A stretch of DNA of 64,000 nucleotides, from positions 1-64,000 of the forward strand of contig DASTBV010000059.1 of NCBI GenBank assembly GCA_035711805.1. Direction: 5' to 3'. Origin of the DNA: Gp6-AA40 sp035711805 (GTDB taxonomy: Bacteria; Acidobacteriota; Vicinamibacteria; Vicinamibacterales; UBA2999). Shown piece after piece: positions 14,971-23,268 of this stretch (the stretch's first letter is position 1; every line of letters begins with the position of its first letter). The position numbers and the translations under genes were made by a program. The notes below the pieces were generated by a model. It made no database searches and was not told where the DNA came from. It worked only from the letters and a program-made list of their open reading frames with translations.

Positions 14971-16228
14971 AGGACCAGAGCTGTTGTGAAGCCAGCCGCG
15001 CGCCGTCGGCGAGCGACTGCAACTTCGCCCATGCCAGGGATGCGTGGATCCGGCCGCCGAGGCCGCAGTCGGTGCCGGCGATGACGTTCTCGCGGCCGAC
15101 GAGCTGCGCGTACCGAACGATCCGATCCGCCACGACCTCCGGGTGCTCCACGACGTTGGTCGCGTGCGACACGACGCCGGGAATCAGAATCTTCCCCTCG
15201 GGCAGCTTGACGTCGCGCCAGACCTTCCACTCGTGCTCGTGGCGCACGTTCCCCGCCTCGAGCGAATACGCGCCCGCCTGGATTGTCAGCAGCAGATCGA
15301 CGATGTCGCGCAGCGGAATATCGGTCAGGTGGGGCCCATGCCAGCTTCCCCAGCACATGTGATACCGGACGCGGTCTTCGGGGATGCCGGCAAGCGCATG
15401 GTTCAGCGCGTCGATGCAGAGGCGTGCATAGGCGCGGTATTCCTCGATCGTCACCGACGGATCCATCGCGTCCCAGTTCTCCGCCATGCCCGGGTCGTCG
15501 ACCTGGAGGATGAAGCCCGCGTCAGTGATCGCGCGGTACTCGACCCGGAGTGCGTCGGCGATCGCAAAGAGAAACTCCTCCTGCGTCCTGTAGCAGCGGT
15601 TCTGATCGCGGCCGAATGTACCGGGGGCAGGCGATGTCATGAAGGCATCGGGCGCGTCGTCGCCTTCCTTCCGGCTGAAGCCGGAAGCTACGAGGGCGGC
15701 GCGCAGGTTGTCGATATCCGCCTGCAGCGCGTCGTGACCGCGGTAAGCCACCGGACCGACGATCGGGCGACCCATCGGCCGTGGTCCGCCTCCGAACATC
15801 TCGCGATCGATGTCCGCGTACAGCTCGGGGAACGCCTGCCGATCGCGGCGGTTCTTGAAACTGCCAGGCTTGATGGTTGCGTCGGGATCGCTGGCATCCG
15901 TGAAGCGGTGCCCGACGGGCTCCCCGTCCTCGAATCCGGTGAAGCGTTCGATCACATAGCTGATCCACGCGCCGTAATCGAGGCGCGTGCGCATCGCCTT
16001 CCCGAACTCGCCGTCGTTGACGATATCGATGCCGAGCTGTATTTGACGATCGACGACGTCCCGGACCGCGCTGCGGAGGCGCTGCCGATGGAGCGCCGCT
16101 ACCGGGTGCGTCGCTTCCGGCTCTCGCCGGAAGGAGCCAGCACGCTCAGCGTTGAGGGCGAGGAGATCGTCGGGGCGCGGCAGCGCCCCCGCGTGGGTGG
16201 TGAGAATCCTGGATTTGCTGCGATTCAT
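14966..16228 (-). CDS. Cobalamin-independent methionine synthase (MetE)-like protein
   Basis: This 420-residue protein resembles the single-domain MetE C-terminal/UROD-like superfamily. It opens with ILTTHAGALPRP, has DGEFGKAMRTRLDYGAW, and carries candidate metal and substrate residues in YHMCWGSWHGPH and AGTDCGLGG near the C-terminus. These match the His-Cys...Cys zinc pattern of MetE-like methyltransferases. Stand-alone members act on varied thiol or methyl substrates, and epoxyalkane CoM transferases belong here, so methionine synthesis is not assured. Residues around VASGFSRKEGDD are encoded by an inserted hairpin repeat (15668-15692). The stop is also in a hairpin. It is cytoplasmic. 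It is upstream of the kinase gene on the same strand. Confidence 0.82.
   Translation of the reverse strand: MNRSKSRILTTHAGALPRPDDLLALNAERAGSFRREPEATHPVAALHRQRLRSAVRDVVDRQIQLGIDIVNDGEFGKAMRTRLDYGAWISYVIERFTGFEDGEPVGHRFTDASDPDATIKPGSFKNRRDRQAFPELYADIDREMFGGGPRPMGRPIVGPVAYRGHDALQADIDNLRAALVASGFSRKEGDDAPDAFMTSPAPGTFGRDQNRCYRTQEEFLFAIADALRVEYRAITDAGFILQVDDPGMAENWDAMDPSVTIEEYRAYARLCIDALNHALAGIPEDRVRYHMCWGSWHGPHLTDIPLRDIVDLLLTIQAGAYSLEAGNVRHEHEWKVWRDVKLPEGKILIPGVVSHATNVVEHPEVVADRIVRYAQLVGRENVIAGTDCGLGGRIHASLAWAKLQSLADGARLASQQLWSS
15668..15692. repeat. GTAG-headed hairpin repeat (CTTCCGGCTGAAGCCGGAAG variant) inside a gene
   Basis: CTTCCGGCTGAAGCCGGAAG is a perfect 8-bp stem with a 4-base loop, followed by CTACG. 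It has the same design as the GTCCGCC copies but a different stem. It lies within the MetE-like reading frame and codes for about eight extra residues. Confidence 0.8.
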
Positions 16229-16244
16229 GCCGGGTTCAAATGGT

Positions 16245-16315
16245 GCAAGAGGTTCAAGGGGTGCATTGGATCCTCATGCACCCTCTGAACCTCTTGAACC
16301 TCCTGAACCTATTTT
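16245..16315. repeat. GAGGTTCAAG-type repeat with inverted halves
   Basis: The left half has AAGAGGTTCAAGGGGTGCA and the right half TGCACCCTCTGAACCTCTTG, followed by more AACCTCCTG units. The halves can pair around a GGATCC centre. It covers the spacer between two same-strand genes and runs a few bases into the end of the gene at 16309. The unit resembles the minisatellite inside the DUF1592 gene at 35010-35135. Confidence 0.75.
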
Positions 16316-17526
16316 TTCAGTCCGGTCTGTTTCGAGTAATCCAGATCCTTCTGTTCCTTGCATTCGTCTTTGGCGTACGGCGCGTCCGCCGGCATCAACG
16401 GTGCCTCGTTACTGGCGGTGGCTTTGCCTTTCAGGTAGTCCGGATCCTCGGCTTCCCATGTACGCGAGAGCTGCCACGTCTTCGGATCGAGCGTGAACCG
16501 TTCGACGACGTGCAGCTTTTCGCCATGGCGGGTATTTCCGTTCAACACGCCGGGCAGGAAGCCGATCGTATCCACCACCAGCGTATCGCCCTCCCAGCGC
16601 CCGATCGAATGCCCGGCGCGCGTCGGCTTCACGTTCGCCGGATGCTGTTTCATGTTCATGTAGACGGTCCGTTTCAGATTCAACTGGCCGTACTCGATGA
16701 CGATCGTGTCCCGGTTCTGCGTGATCCGGTTGACCGGGCCGTCGAACGTCCAGTCGAAGATGATGCTCGTCGTCTCGCACTTGAAGCGCGGGTTGTCCGC
16801 CTGGGTCATCGCGTCGGCTTCCTTGATGGCCCGTTCAGTCAGTTCGGCGCCGTTGAACATGCGCGGCCCGCCTGCACCGCGTCCACGGCCCGCGGCCGCT
16901 CCCCCGCGGCCCGCTGCCGGCGCGCCAGCGCCGCCGGCGCGCGCCTGAGGCGGAGTTTCAGGCGGCCGTTCACCAATCGTGCTGAGCCGCTGGAGACCGC
17001 CGCCGACACCGCGCGGATCCCGCATCACGACCTGTTCGGGCGCCCAGTCGCCGCTGATGTTCGGCTCGCCGCTCGGCCGTCGGGCCGGCCGATTGAGGAG
17101 GTTCACGGCATTGACCTGACCGCGGACTTCCTTGACGGAGCCGCCGGCCTTGACGTACTGCCCATAGCGATCCATGCGCGACCCATTGGCAAACATGATC
17201 GTCTGCAGGTAGCACGACGCCACGTCCGCGCGATCGGGCGAAGCCGTAATGTCCACCTTCTCGCCGGCCTTGAACAGCTCGGGCGACCAGCCGGAGCGCC
17301 GCAGCACGTGCGCCGAGCGCAGCTCGCAGCGGTGCTTCATGACCTTGCCATTCTCGGTGGTCTCGAAATAGAGCCAGCCGTGCGGGTTCAGAAACTCGAC
17401 CTTCGTCAGCCTGGCGCCCGGATACGACACGGTCTTGTTCAGCTCGAACGTGCCGGCGCCGTGATGCGCGAACGCGGGCACCGCGAGGGCGATGGCCGCC
17501 GCAAACAGGATGGTCGAACGCAGCAT
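16309..17526 (-). CDS. DUF6152 domain fused to a SIGRW-family domain, exported
   Basis: This 405-residue protein has ribosome binding site GAGGAG and a signal peptide (1-20). The mature N-terminus is again HHG, and residues 21-115 follow the DUF6152 pattern (YPGARLTKVEFLNPHGWLYF). A linker with PNISGDW and an Ala/Gly/Arg-rich stretch (about 195-225) leads to a SIGRW domain with GHSIGRWEGDTLVVDTIGF near 320. The two domains are encoded as separate neighbours at 5256-6523 and 10400-11706. This protein therefore links them physically, which is good evidence that they act together. It is 36 bp downstream of another SIGRW gene. No function is known. Confidence 0.8.
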   Translation of the reverse strand: MLRSTILFAAAIALAVPAFAHHGAGTFELNKTVSYPGARLTKVEFLNPHGWLYFETTENGKVMKHRCELRSAHVLRRSGWSPELFKAGEKVDITASPDRADVASCYLQTIMFANGSRMDRYGQYVKAGGSVKEVRGQVNAVNLLNRPARRPSGEPNISGDWAPEQVVMRDPRGVGGGLQRLSTIGERPPETPPQARAGGAGAPAAGRGGAAAGRGRGAGGPRMFNGAELTERAIKEADAMTQADNPRFKCETTSIIFDWTFDGPVNRITQNRDTIVIEYGQLNLKRTVYMNMKQHPANVKPTRAGHSIGRWEGDTLVVDTIGFLPGVLNGNTRHGEKLHVVERFTLDPKTWQLSRTWEAEDPDYLKGKATASNEAPLMPADAPYAKDECKEQKDLDYSKQTGLKK

Positions 17527-17562
17527 GTGGATTCTCCTCGGCTATATCTTACGAGCAAGGCC

Positions 17563-18360
17563 CTACCGATCTTTACGGCTCGCCCACTTTTCGTTGTCGC
17601 AGTGATGTTCGAGCAAATCCGTGTCGGGCAGCAGATTGAACCGCACCGTCGTGGACCACGGCCGCGTGAACGTCTTCGGGTCGTCGAACGAAAACTGAAT
17701 CTCCATGTGGCCGAAATCGGTGCGCCGCAGCCGTTCGGTCGTCCGCAGCGCCTCGCTGTGCGGCATCCCCGACGCGTCGAGCCACGATTTGTCGTTGAAC
17801 CCCGCGGTCTCGATCACGAACGTGTCGCCGTCCCATCGCCCGATTGAGTAGCCGAGCCATGCCGGCTGTGGATCGACGGGGAGCGTCCGGCCGTCGGTAA
17901 AGACCTGCCGCCAGTTGTTGAATTCCTCATACAGAATCACCGTCAGCCCGGCGGTCTGGACGAGCTTGAACGGCAGCGTGCGCGTCAGCATCGCATCGGG
18001 AATCCCGTGCGGCAGACAGCGCTCGGTCGGCGCGCCGACGCCGAGCGCCTTCGCCCGCTCCTCGCGCACCGCCTTCGCCCACGGCTGGAAGGGCGCCCCG
18101 CCGGGGAGATCCGCATCGATGTTGTAAACGTACTTGGAGCGGACCCGGCCGTCGGTTTCCATCACGCGATCGCCCACGACCTCCCACACGCCGGACAGGT
18201 CAGGCTTGCCGTCAGCGGTTCGCGGGACCGGCGCCGCCAGATTCGGCCGTCCATCCGGCAGCCGCGGCGTCCCCGGCGTGCGGTGGTCCAGCCACTGCGC
18301 GTGAACAGCAATCGACGCGCACGTCAGCGCGGCGAGCAGCGCAGGTAAGAAGCGGCTCAT
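17563..18360 (-). CDS. SIGRW-family exported protein (paralogue 4)
   Basis: This is a 265-residue protein with a signal peptide (about 1-21). It has the conserved opening RLPDGRPNLAAPVPRTADG then KPDLSGVWE, a middle segment WRQVFTDGRTLPVDPQPAW, and the signature YSIGRWDGDTFVIETAGFND. A basic-aromatic C-terminal part follows. It is 58-60% typical of the shorter family members, without the Ala/Gly linker. It is upstream of the DUF6152-SIGRW fusion (36-bp gap) in what looks like a two-gene operon. Another paralogue is divergently oriented at 18498 across a palindromic repeat. The percentages of identity were not computed; the similarity is by motif. Confidence 0.77.
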   Translation of the reverse strand: MSRFLPALLAALTCASIAVHAQWLDHRTPGTPRLPDGRPNLAAPVPRTADGKPDLSGVWEVVGDRVMETDGRVRSKYVYNIDADLPGGAPFQPWAKAVREERAKALGVGAPTERCLPHGIPDAMLTRTLPFKLVQTAGLTVILYEEFNNWRQVFTDGRTLPVDPQPAWLGYSIGRWDGDTFVIETAGFNDKSWLDASGMPHSEALRTTERLRRTDFGHMEIQFSFDDPKTFTRPWSTTVRFNLLPDTDLLEHHCDNEKWASRKDR

Positions 18361-18383
18361 TTGGCGGAGAGTTTATACAGAAA

Positions 18384-18455
18384 CGACACACCGAGACACT
18401 GAGGTCACCGAGGCTCTTCAGGTTGGTCTCGGTACCTCGGTGCCTCGGTGTGTCG
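18384..18455. repeat. CGACACACCGAG palindromic repeat, copy 1
   Basis: The arms are CGACACACCGAGACACTGAG and CTCGGTGCCTCGGTGTGTCG. They pair almost completely to give a stem of about 28 bp around a short asymmetric centre. Other copies are at 33350 and 62686. It sits between divergent SIGRW genes. Confidence 0.87.
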
Positions 18456-18497
18456 CATTCGCACTAAGGTAAAATTCGCGCCGTGAGCGGAGGAACC

Positions 18498-19310
18498 ATG
18501 GCGGGGAGATCTGGGAAAATCGCGCGGGTCGCGCTCTCGTGGACCGCGGTGCTGTGGATGGGCGCATCCAGCCTCGATGCGCAGTGGCCATCGTATCCGT
18601 GGAAGAACGTGCCGCGGCTGCCAAACGGCAGGATCGACATGAACGCGCCGCCGCCGCGGACTGCCGACGGCAAGCCCGACCTGTCGGGCTTCTGGATGCC
18701 CGGCGCGACGATCAGGGATCAGGTGAAGTGGCTGCTCAACTTCGCCGCCGACATGAAGCCGGAAGACATCCCGCTGCAGCCGTGGGCACGCCAGTTGTAC
18801 AACGAGCGCATCGCCGAGAACGGCAAGGACCATCCCGGCGTCCGCTGCTGGCCCTCCGGCATCCCCGAAAAGCTGACGATTCCAGACGGGCTGAAGCTGG
18901 TGCACACCCGCGACGTCATGCTCTTCCTCCACGAGTCGCGCACCATCTACCGTCAGGTCTTCACCGATGGACGGCCGCTGCCAACGCCGGAACAGGCGCA
19001 GCCGATGTGGATGGGCTATTCGATTGGCCACTGGGAAGGCGACGAATTCGTCGTCACCACGGTCATGCAGAACGGCAAGACGTGGCTCGACATGCGCGGC
19101 CTCCCTGGAACCGAAGCGTTGAAAGTGACCGAGCGCTACACCAGACCGACCATGGGCCGCATGAACATCAAGGTGACGATCGACGATCCGAAGGCATACA
19201 CAAGGCCATGGGACCAGACGATCATCTGGCGGCTCGAGCCGGACACGGATCTGATCGAAAGCATCTGCGAGGAGAACAATCGGGATCTTCCTCATATGGT
19301 TGGCAAGTAG
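18498..19310 (+). CDS. SIGRW-family exported protein (paralogue 5)
   Basis: This is a 270-residue protein. I chose the ATG at 18498 because GGAGGAA lies just before it. A GTG at 18483 is the alternative. The signal peptide ends near SLDAQ. It contains PNGRIDMNAPPPRTADGKP, SGFWMPGATI, IYRQVFTDGRPLPTPEQAQP and YSIGHWEGDEFVVTTV. It is divergent from paralogue 4 and most similar to it and to the gene at 43869 by motif. An MBL-fold hydrolase follows across a GGGATCAG array. A cysteine pair (RCW, ICEE) is present but unexplained. The function is unknown. Confidence 0.77.
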   Translation: MAGRSGKIARVALSWTAVLWMGASSLDAQWPSYPWKNVPRLPNGRIDMNAPPPRTADGKPDLSGFWMPGATIRDQVKWLLNFAADMKPEDIPLQPWARQLYNERIAENGKDHPGVRCWPSGIPEKLTIPDGLKLVHTRDVMLFLHESRTIYRQVFTDGRPLPTPEQAQPMWMGYSIGHWEGDEFVVTTVMQNGKTWLDMRGLPGTEALKVTERYTRPTMGRMNIKVTIDDPKAYTRPWDQTIIWRLEPDTDLIESICEENNRDLPHMVGK

Positions 19311-19312
19311 GG

Positions 19313-19352
19313 ACCAGGGATCAGGGATCAGGGATCAGGGATCAGGGATCAG
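19313..19352. repeat. GGGATCAG tandem repeat, array 4
   Basis: Five units of GGGATCAG fill most of the 58-bp gap between the SIGRW gene and the MBL-fold gene. They start directly after the stop codon. Confidence 0.85.
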
Positions 19353-19368
19353 ACGTCAGGAGAGAGCA

Positions 19369-20277
19369 ATGAATTTGAACCGCCGTGAGTTCGTCGTGTT
19401 GTCCTCATTGGGATTCGCGGGTGCGCTGAGCCCGCGATCGCTTTTCGCGCAGGCGCCGGCACAGGCCCCGACCGTTCCTGAGTTCAAGGACGTGCGCCGC
19501 AACGTCGGCGTCTTCACCGCGCGCGGCGGAACCATCGGCTATCTCCTGACGGGCGATGCGTTCGTTGTCGTCGACAGCCAGTTCGCCGACACCGCGCCGC
19601 TGTTCCTCAAGGGGATGCAGCCGAAGACGACGCGGAAGATCGACTTCCTGATCAATTCCCACCACCATCCCGATCACACCGGCGGCAACAAGGCCATGCA
19701 GCCCAACGTGGCCAAGATCGTCGCGCACGCCAACGTGCCGGGACTGCAGAAGAAGCAGGCGGCCACGCAGAAGAGCGAGGCCAACCAGGCCTATGCGGAC
19801 ACGACGTTCGACAAGGACTGGAAGGCGTCGGTCGGGAAGGAAACCGTGTCGGCGCGCTATTACGGCCCCGCGCACACCAGCGGCGACATCGCGATCACGT
19901 TCGAGAACGCGAACATCGTGCACCTCGGCGACCTCATGTCGTTCCAGCGCAACCCGCGCGCCGACCGGCCGGCCGGGGCGTCGGTCCCGAACTGGATCCC
20001 GGTGCTGGAGCGGATCGTCAAGGATCACGGCGGCGACACGGTCTACATCTTCGGCCACTCGAAGGTCGGGGAGCGCGTGACGGGATCCAGCAAGGACGTG
20101 CTCGAACTGCGCGACTACCTCAGCGCGCTGGTCGACTTCGCGAAGAAACAGATCGCGGCCGGAAAATCGCAGGACGAGATCGTCAAGGGGACGATGGCGA
20201 TTCCCGGCTTCGAGCGCTACGAAGGAACCCCCGTCGCGCTCGAAGCGGCGTATCTGGAGCTATCGGGCAAGGGATAG
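19369..20277 (+). CDS. Exported MBL-fold metallo-hydrolase
   Basis: This 302-residue protein starts at the ATG at 19369. It has an N-terminal NRREFVVLSSLGFAGAL stretch that looks like a twin-arginine signal, and cleavage is likely near LFAQ. The metallo-beta-lactamase motif HxHxDH is H98-x-H100-x-D102-H103 (NSHHHPDHTGG). It is followed by GPAHTSGDIAI (third metal His), HLGDLMSF and IFGHSKVG. It is a zinc-dependent hydrolase of the glyoxalase II/beta-lactamase superfamily. The substrate is not evident and beta-lactamase activity should not be assumed. The gene end overlaps the convergent gene at 20260 by 18 bp. Confidence 0.88.
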   Translation: MNLNRREFVVLSSLGFAGALSPRSLFAQAPAQAPTVPEFKDVRRNVGVFTARGGTIGYLLTGDAFVVVDSQFADTAPLFLKGMQPKTTRKIDFLINSHHHPDHTGGNKAMQPNVAKIVAHANVPGLQKKQAATQKSEANQAYADTTFDKDWKASVGKETVSARYYGPAHTSGDIAITFENANIVHLGDLMSFQRNPRADRPAGASVPNWIPVLERIVKDHGGDTVYIFGHSKVGERVTGSSKDVLELRDYLSALVDFAKKQIAAGKSQDEIVKGTMAIPGFERYEGTPVALEAAYLELSGKG

Positions 20278-22059
20278 CCAAGTCTCTTTCGCCCGGTCGT
20301 TGTGACCAACTGATTCGTAGAGATAGGCCAGGCTCAGCTGCGACGCCAGGTGTCGGGGCGTCGCGCTGAGCACCCGCTCGTGCGCCGCGATCAGCTTCAG
20401 CGCCTCCCCCGTTTGCACGGCCAGCTCGCCATACTTGCGGCCCGCGTACCAGTCATGGAAGAACGATGGATCGCGAGGACCCATGGTCTGGTGACAGCTC
20501 ACCGCGCATCCGCGCCAGGCACCCGCCACCTGGCTGCCGAACTCCACGAACCTCCCGTACCACTCGAGCGCCTCGGCATCGTTGCCTGCGCCCTCGTGCG
20601 CCCATGCGAGCGCCCGGAACATCTGACGCGACCAGTGGTCCTGCATCGTCGGCTGCGGCATTTGTGCGAGCTCCGCAAGCGCCGCCTGCCCGTGCTGCTT
20701 TGCTTCCATGGTCAGACCCACCTCGCGGAGAAGGCTGGCCAGCTGTGCCCGCAGATAGACAGGTTCGGTGCTGACCCGCTCGCCGGTTTGCGCGTCGGTG
20801 AGCGCTGACCGGAGCTCGGTGACGAAATCAGACAGCAGGAGACGACGGCTGAGCGTTCGAACCTGTTCGTCGGACGACCTGCGCGCGGCCCGGCGGACGA
20901 TCGGCTCCACGTACCGTCCCTCGGCGCGCAGCCGCGCAAAGGCACGGTCTCTCACGTCTGCGCTCGGCGACGCGAGGTCCCGGATCGCCGTCTCTGCGCG
21001 CCGCTCGCGCGCGGCGTCGAGCAGCTCCACCCGGCCGACCATGACGCGCACGAGCTGCTCCGGCGCCGGAGTCACGCGCATCGGGATGAAGCGATCGGTC
21101 CACGACTGCGGCAGGACGAAGAGCACGCGGACGCCGTCCGTCTTGAAGTAGCTGCTCTTCCACGTGTTGACCATCGCCTGCGCCTCTTTCCTGTACAGGC
21201 CGCTGGCAACCAGGCGGCTCTCGACGTCGGCGGAGATCGTATCGACGAACCGATCGAGCGGCAGGGAGCCGGTCATCGACGGCACGGCTTTCTCGAGCGA
21301 GCCGTCCTGTGTCAGAGCCGGAGCGTAGGAATAGGCGCCGCGACCGTCTTGAACGTTCAGGATGAACAGGTGCTGCAGCCCCTCGCCCTCGGACGTCGAT
21401 GCGGTGATGCGTCCCTCGCCCAGACGCACCTGAATCGGCAGCGGCACCTCGCCCAGGCCCCGATAGAAGATGAACCGCTCCCATTGCTCCGCCGGACGCG
21501 GCCGCGTCTGATTCGACCCGACCACGTACGCGGCATCGACGTCGCGTGCGTAGTTCCACAGTGTGGCGCTGCCCGTGGCCGGCGGCTCGTTGTGCTTCAG
21601 GTTCGCCGGCCGGACCATCACGTCCCACGAAATGCGGCCGTTACGAGTACGCGGCGGCGAGCCTGTCTGGACGAGCCCGGGTGCAACCGCCACGGCCTGC
21701 GGGTACCACTGGGTCCACAGACCGGTCGGGAACCCGACCTCGACCTGCACACGCTGCACCTGCGGCGTGTAGAAGTAGATCACCGGCGTTTCGCTCTTGA
21801 TGCGTGACATCGGGAGGCGAAGCTGATCCGTGCTCCGGGCGTGGACGAACGACGGCAGCGCATGCTCCTCGTGGTACATGCCGTCGAGCGACACGCCGTC
21901 GGAGCCGTTCATGGCCAGGAACGTCCCCCACTCGTGGACGACCAGGCCCGACGGGCCGCTCGGGGCCGCCCTTCGACTCGCTGTCGCTCGCTCAGGGCTG
22001 GCCCAGACACCGATGGTGATGACGGACAGAACGGAGGTGATCAGAATGCTCAGCTTCAC
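20260..22059 (-). CDS. Large exported protein of unknown function with C-terminal CxxxCH motif
   Basis: This 599-residue protein starts from the GTG at 22059, which has a CAGGAG site at good spacing. A GTG at 22086 is less likely. It has a signal peptide (1-about 20). The mature part begins GLVVHEWGTFLAMNGSDG, a segment I associate with uncharacterised exported proteins of Acidobacteriota, Planctomycetes and myxobacteria. A beta-rich N-terminal half (about 30-330) precedes a helical, TPR-like half. Near residue 530 is RGCAVSCHQTMGPRD, whose CxxxCH spacing is one longer than the usual heme c site. It converges with the MBL gene (18-bp overlap). No function is known; heme binding is only a possibility. 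Confidence 0.7.
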   Translation of the reverse strand: MKLSILITSVLSVITIGVWASPERATASRRAAPSGPSGLVVHEWGTFLAMNGSDGVSLDGMYHEEHALPSFVHARSTDQLRLPMSRIKSETPVIYFYTPQVQRVQVEVGFPTGLWTQWYPQAVAVAPGLVQTGSPPRTRNGRISWDVMVRPANLKHNEPPATGSATLWNYARDVDAAYVVGSNQTRPRPAEQWERFIFYRGLGEVPLPIQVRLGEGRITASTSEGEGLQHLFILNVQDGRGAYSYAPALTQDGSLEKAVPSMTGSLPLDRFVDTISADVESRLVASGLYRKEAQAMVNTWKSSYFKTDGVRVLFVLPQSWTDRFIPMRVTPAPEQLVRVMVGRVELLDAARERRAETAIRDLASPSADVRDRAFARLRAEGRYVEPIVRRAARRSSDEQVRTLSRRLLLSDFVTELRSALTDAQTGERVSTEPVYLRAQLASLLREVGLTMEAKQHGQAALAELAQMPQPTMQDHWSRQMFRALAWAHEGAGNDAEALEWYGRFVEFGSQVAGAWRGCAVSCHQTMGPRDPSFFHDWYAGRKYGELAVQTGEALKLIAAHERVLSATPRHLASQLSLAYLYESVGHNDRAKETWLSLAR

Positions 22060-22230
22060 GGGCGTGCTCCTGCCCGTTGGACGCACGACCGCTGTTATTT
22101 CTTCACTGACACTATTGATCCTTGACCCGCGAAGGGCCGGCGGGAAGAATCCAGGGTCGCGGGGAGTTAAGGCAATGTAGACGTATCACCAGCGCGCGGG
22201 GCGGGGGCAACCACGCGAGGAGGTCCACTC

Positions 22231-22650
22231 ATGCGTACTTGGTGCTTTCGCACCGTGTTGGGAATCGGCCTGGCGGCCGGCCTCGCGGTGCTCGCCACGC
22301 CTCGATCCGCGGACGCGTTCATCCACGAAATCATCGCTGCTCTGTGCCGAGCCGGCGGCGAGGATGTGGAACCGCCCGGCCAGTCCGATCCGACATCGCC
22401 GGCGTTCACACGAGCGCTCATGGCGACAGGGTTCATCGAGTCGACCGAGTTCATCGACAACCCCTCTCCCGCGGATGACACGATGATCATCCATTTCGAT
22501 GTCTCGGTTCCCAACTCGAAGTTCAGATCTGCAGGGTTCGATCTGACGATTGAGGACGGCGCCGGGCCAGGCGTCGACCTCGTACTGAGTCCGTTGCCTG
22601 TTCCAAATATGAACTTCCCGGCTCACGCCAACTGCCACAATCTGAGGTGA
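22231..22650 (+). CDS. Small exported protein of unknown function
   Basis: This is a 139-residue protein with a ribosome binding site (AGGAGG) 8 bp before the ATG. The signal peptide ends near ADA at residue 29. The mature part has FIHEIIAALCRAGGEDVEPP, a central stretch STEFIDNPSPADDTMIIHFD and ends in NFPAHANCHNLR. It has two cysteines and no repeats. It is the first gene of the block that contains the C39 peptidase and might be one of its clients or an accessory, but it lacks the ELxxVxG motif. I do not recognise the family. The start is well supported. Confidence 0.7.
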   Translation: MRTWCFRTVLGIGLAAGLAVLATPRSADAFIHEIIAALCRAGGEDVEPPGQSDPTSPAFTRALMATGFIESTEFIDNPSPADDTMIIHFDVSVPNSKFRSAGFDLTIEDGAGPGVDLVLSPLPVPNMNFPAHANCHNLR

Positions 22651-22840
22651 GCGGCGGACTTCGTGGGGCGAGCTCGCCGAAGCCTTGGCGCAGGCGGCTC
22701 GCCTCGCGAACCCGCAGGTTTCGCGCCACAGGCCTGCCCATAGGGTTGACCCGGGTCACAACTGGCACTTATGGCCCTTGACGCCCCCATGAAGCGCCGG
22801 AAACAATCGTCGGCTGCGGGGAAGAGAGGGTATCGGTTTG
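22651..22840. other. Spacer with a GGCGAGC hairpin-type repeat
   Basis: The 190-bp gap holds GGGGCGAGCTCGCCGAAGCC and a nearby GCGGCTCGCCTCGCG, which give several small complementary arms. A possible ribosome binding site (AGAGAGGG) precedes the next gene. I see no convincing promoter. Confidence 0.4.
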
Positions 22841-23248
22841 ATGCGCACCAAAGGATGGTATTCAGCGGGGTTGGTCGCGCTGGCGCTGGCTGTTGCGCCG
22901 GCCATGCTGTCCGCCTCGGACAACGAAACTGCGGTGAAGGATCAGAAAGTCTCAACGGCGAAGTTCACCGCGTTGAAAGGCGTGAAGGCCGCGCCCATGT
23001 CGTCGAATGAACTCAAGACGGTCAAGGGTCAGCACGTGCACTTCGTCACAATCAGCAACGGCAAGCTGCACCTTGCGGGGGACATCAAGACCGAAAACAA
23101 TTGGTCGAACGAGTGGGGCGGCACTGACGGCCATGCAGTAGCGCCCTCGTACAAGGGTCTCTGTGTGGCACACGGAAATGGATCGATTTTCATTCCAACG
23201 GGCCCCCCAGGGACACCAGTAACGCTTCAGTGCCCGGCCGGGTCGTAA
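22841..23248 (+). CDS. Small exported protein with internal leader-like ELKTVKG motif, candidate C39 peptidase substrate
   Basis: This is a 135-residue protein from the ATG at 22841. A TTG one codon upstream is also possible. It has a Sec signal peptide (about 1-26) and then a charged, lysine-rich spacer (27-50). Next comes APMSSNELKTVKG (51-63), which resembles the LSxxELxxVxGG end of double-glycine leaders, except that the cut would follow KG rather than GG. The remaining 72 residues (HVHFVTISNGKLHLAGDI onwards) are Gly/Asn/His-rich with two cysteines. A C39 peptidase gene begins 20 bp after the stop. The arrangement suggests a precursor trimmed in the periplasm. The motif and context are seen; cleavage is inferred. 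Confidence 0.65.
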   Translation: MRTKGWYSAGLVALALAVAPAMLSASDNETAVKDQKVSTAKFTALKGVKAAPMSSNELKTVKGQHVHFVTISNGKLHLAGDIKTENNWSNEWGGTDGHAVAPSYKGLCVAHGNGSIFIPTGPPGTPVTLQCPAGS

Positions 23249-23268
23249 CGCAAACGCGTATCTAAGGC

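Noticed and set aside
19369..20277. MBL-fold protein as a beta-lactamase resistance gene
   Set aside because: The fold is shared by many hydrolases; only the general HxHxDH motif is present and nothing specific to class B enzymes was recognised.
22740..22770. TGGCACTTATGGCCC as a sigma-54 promoter ahead of the C39 cassette
   Set aside because: The GC element does not fall at the required distance from GG, and no sigma-54 activator gene is nearby.
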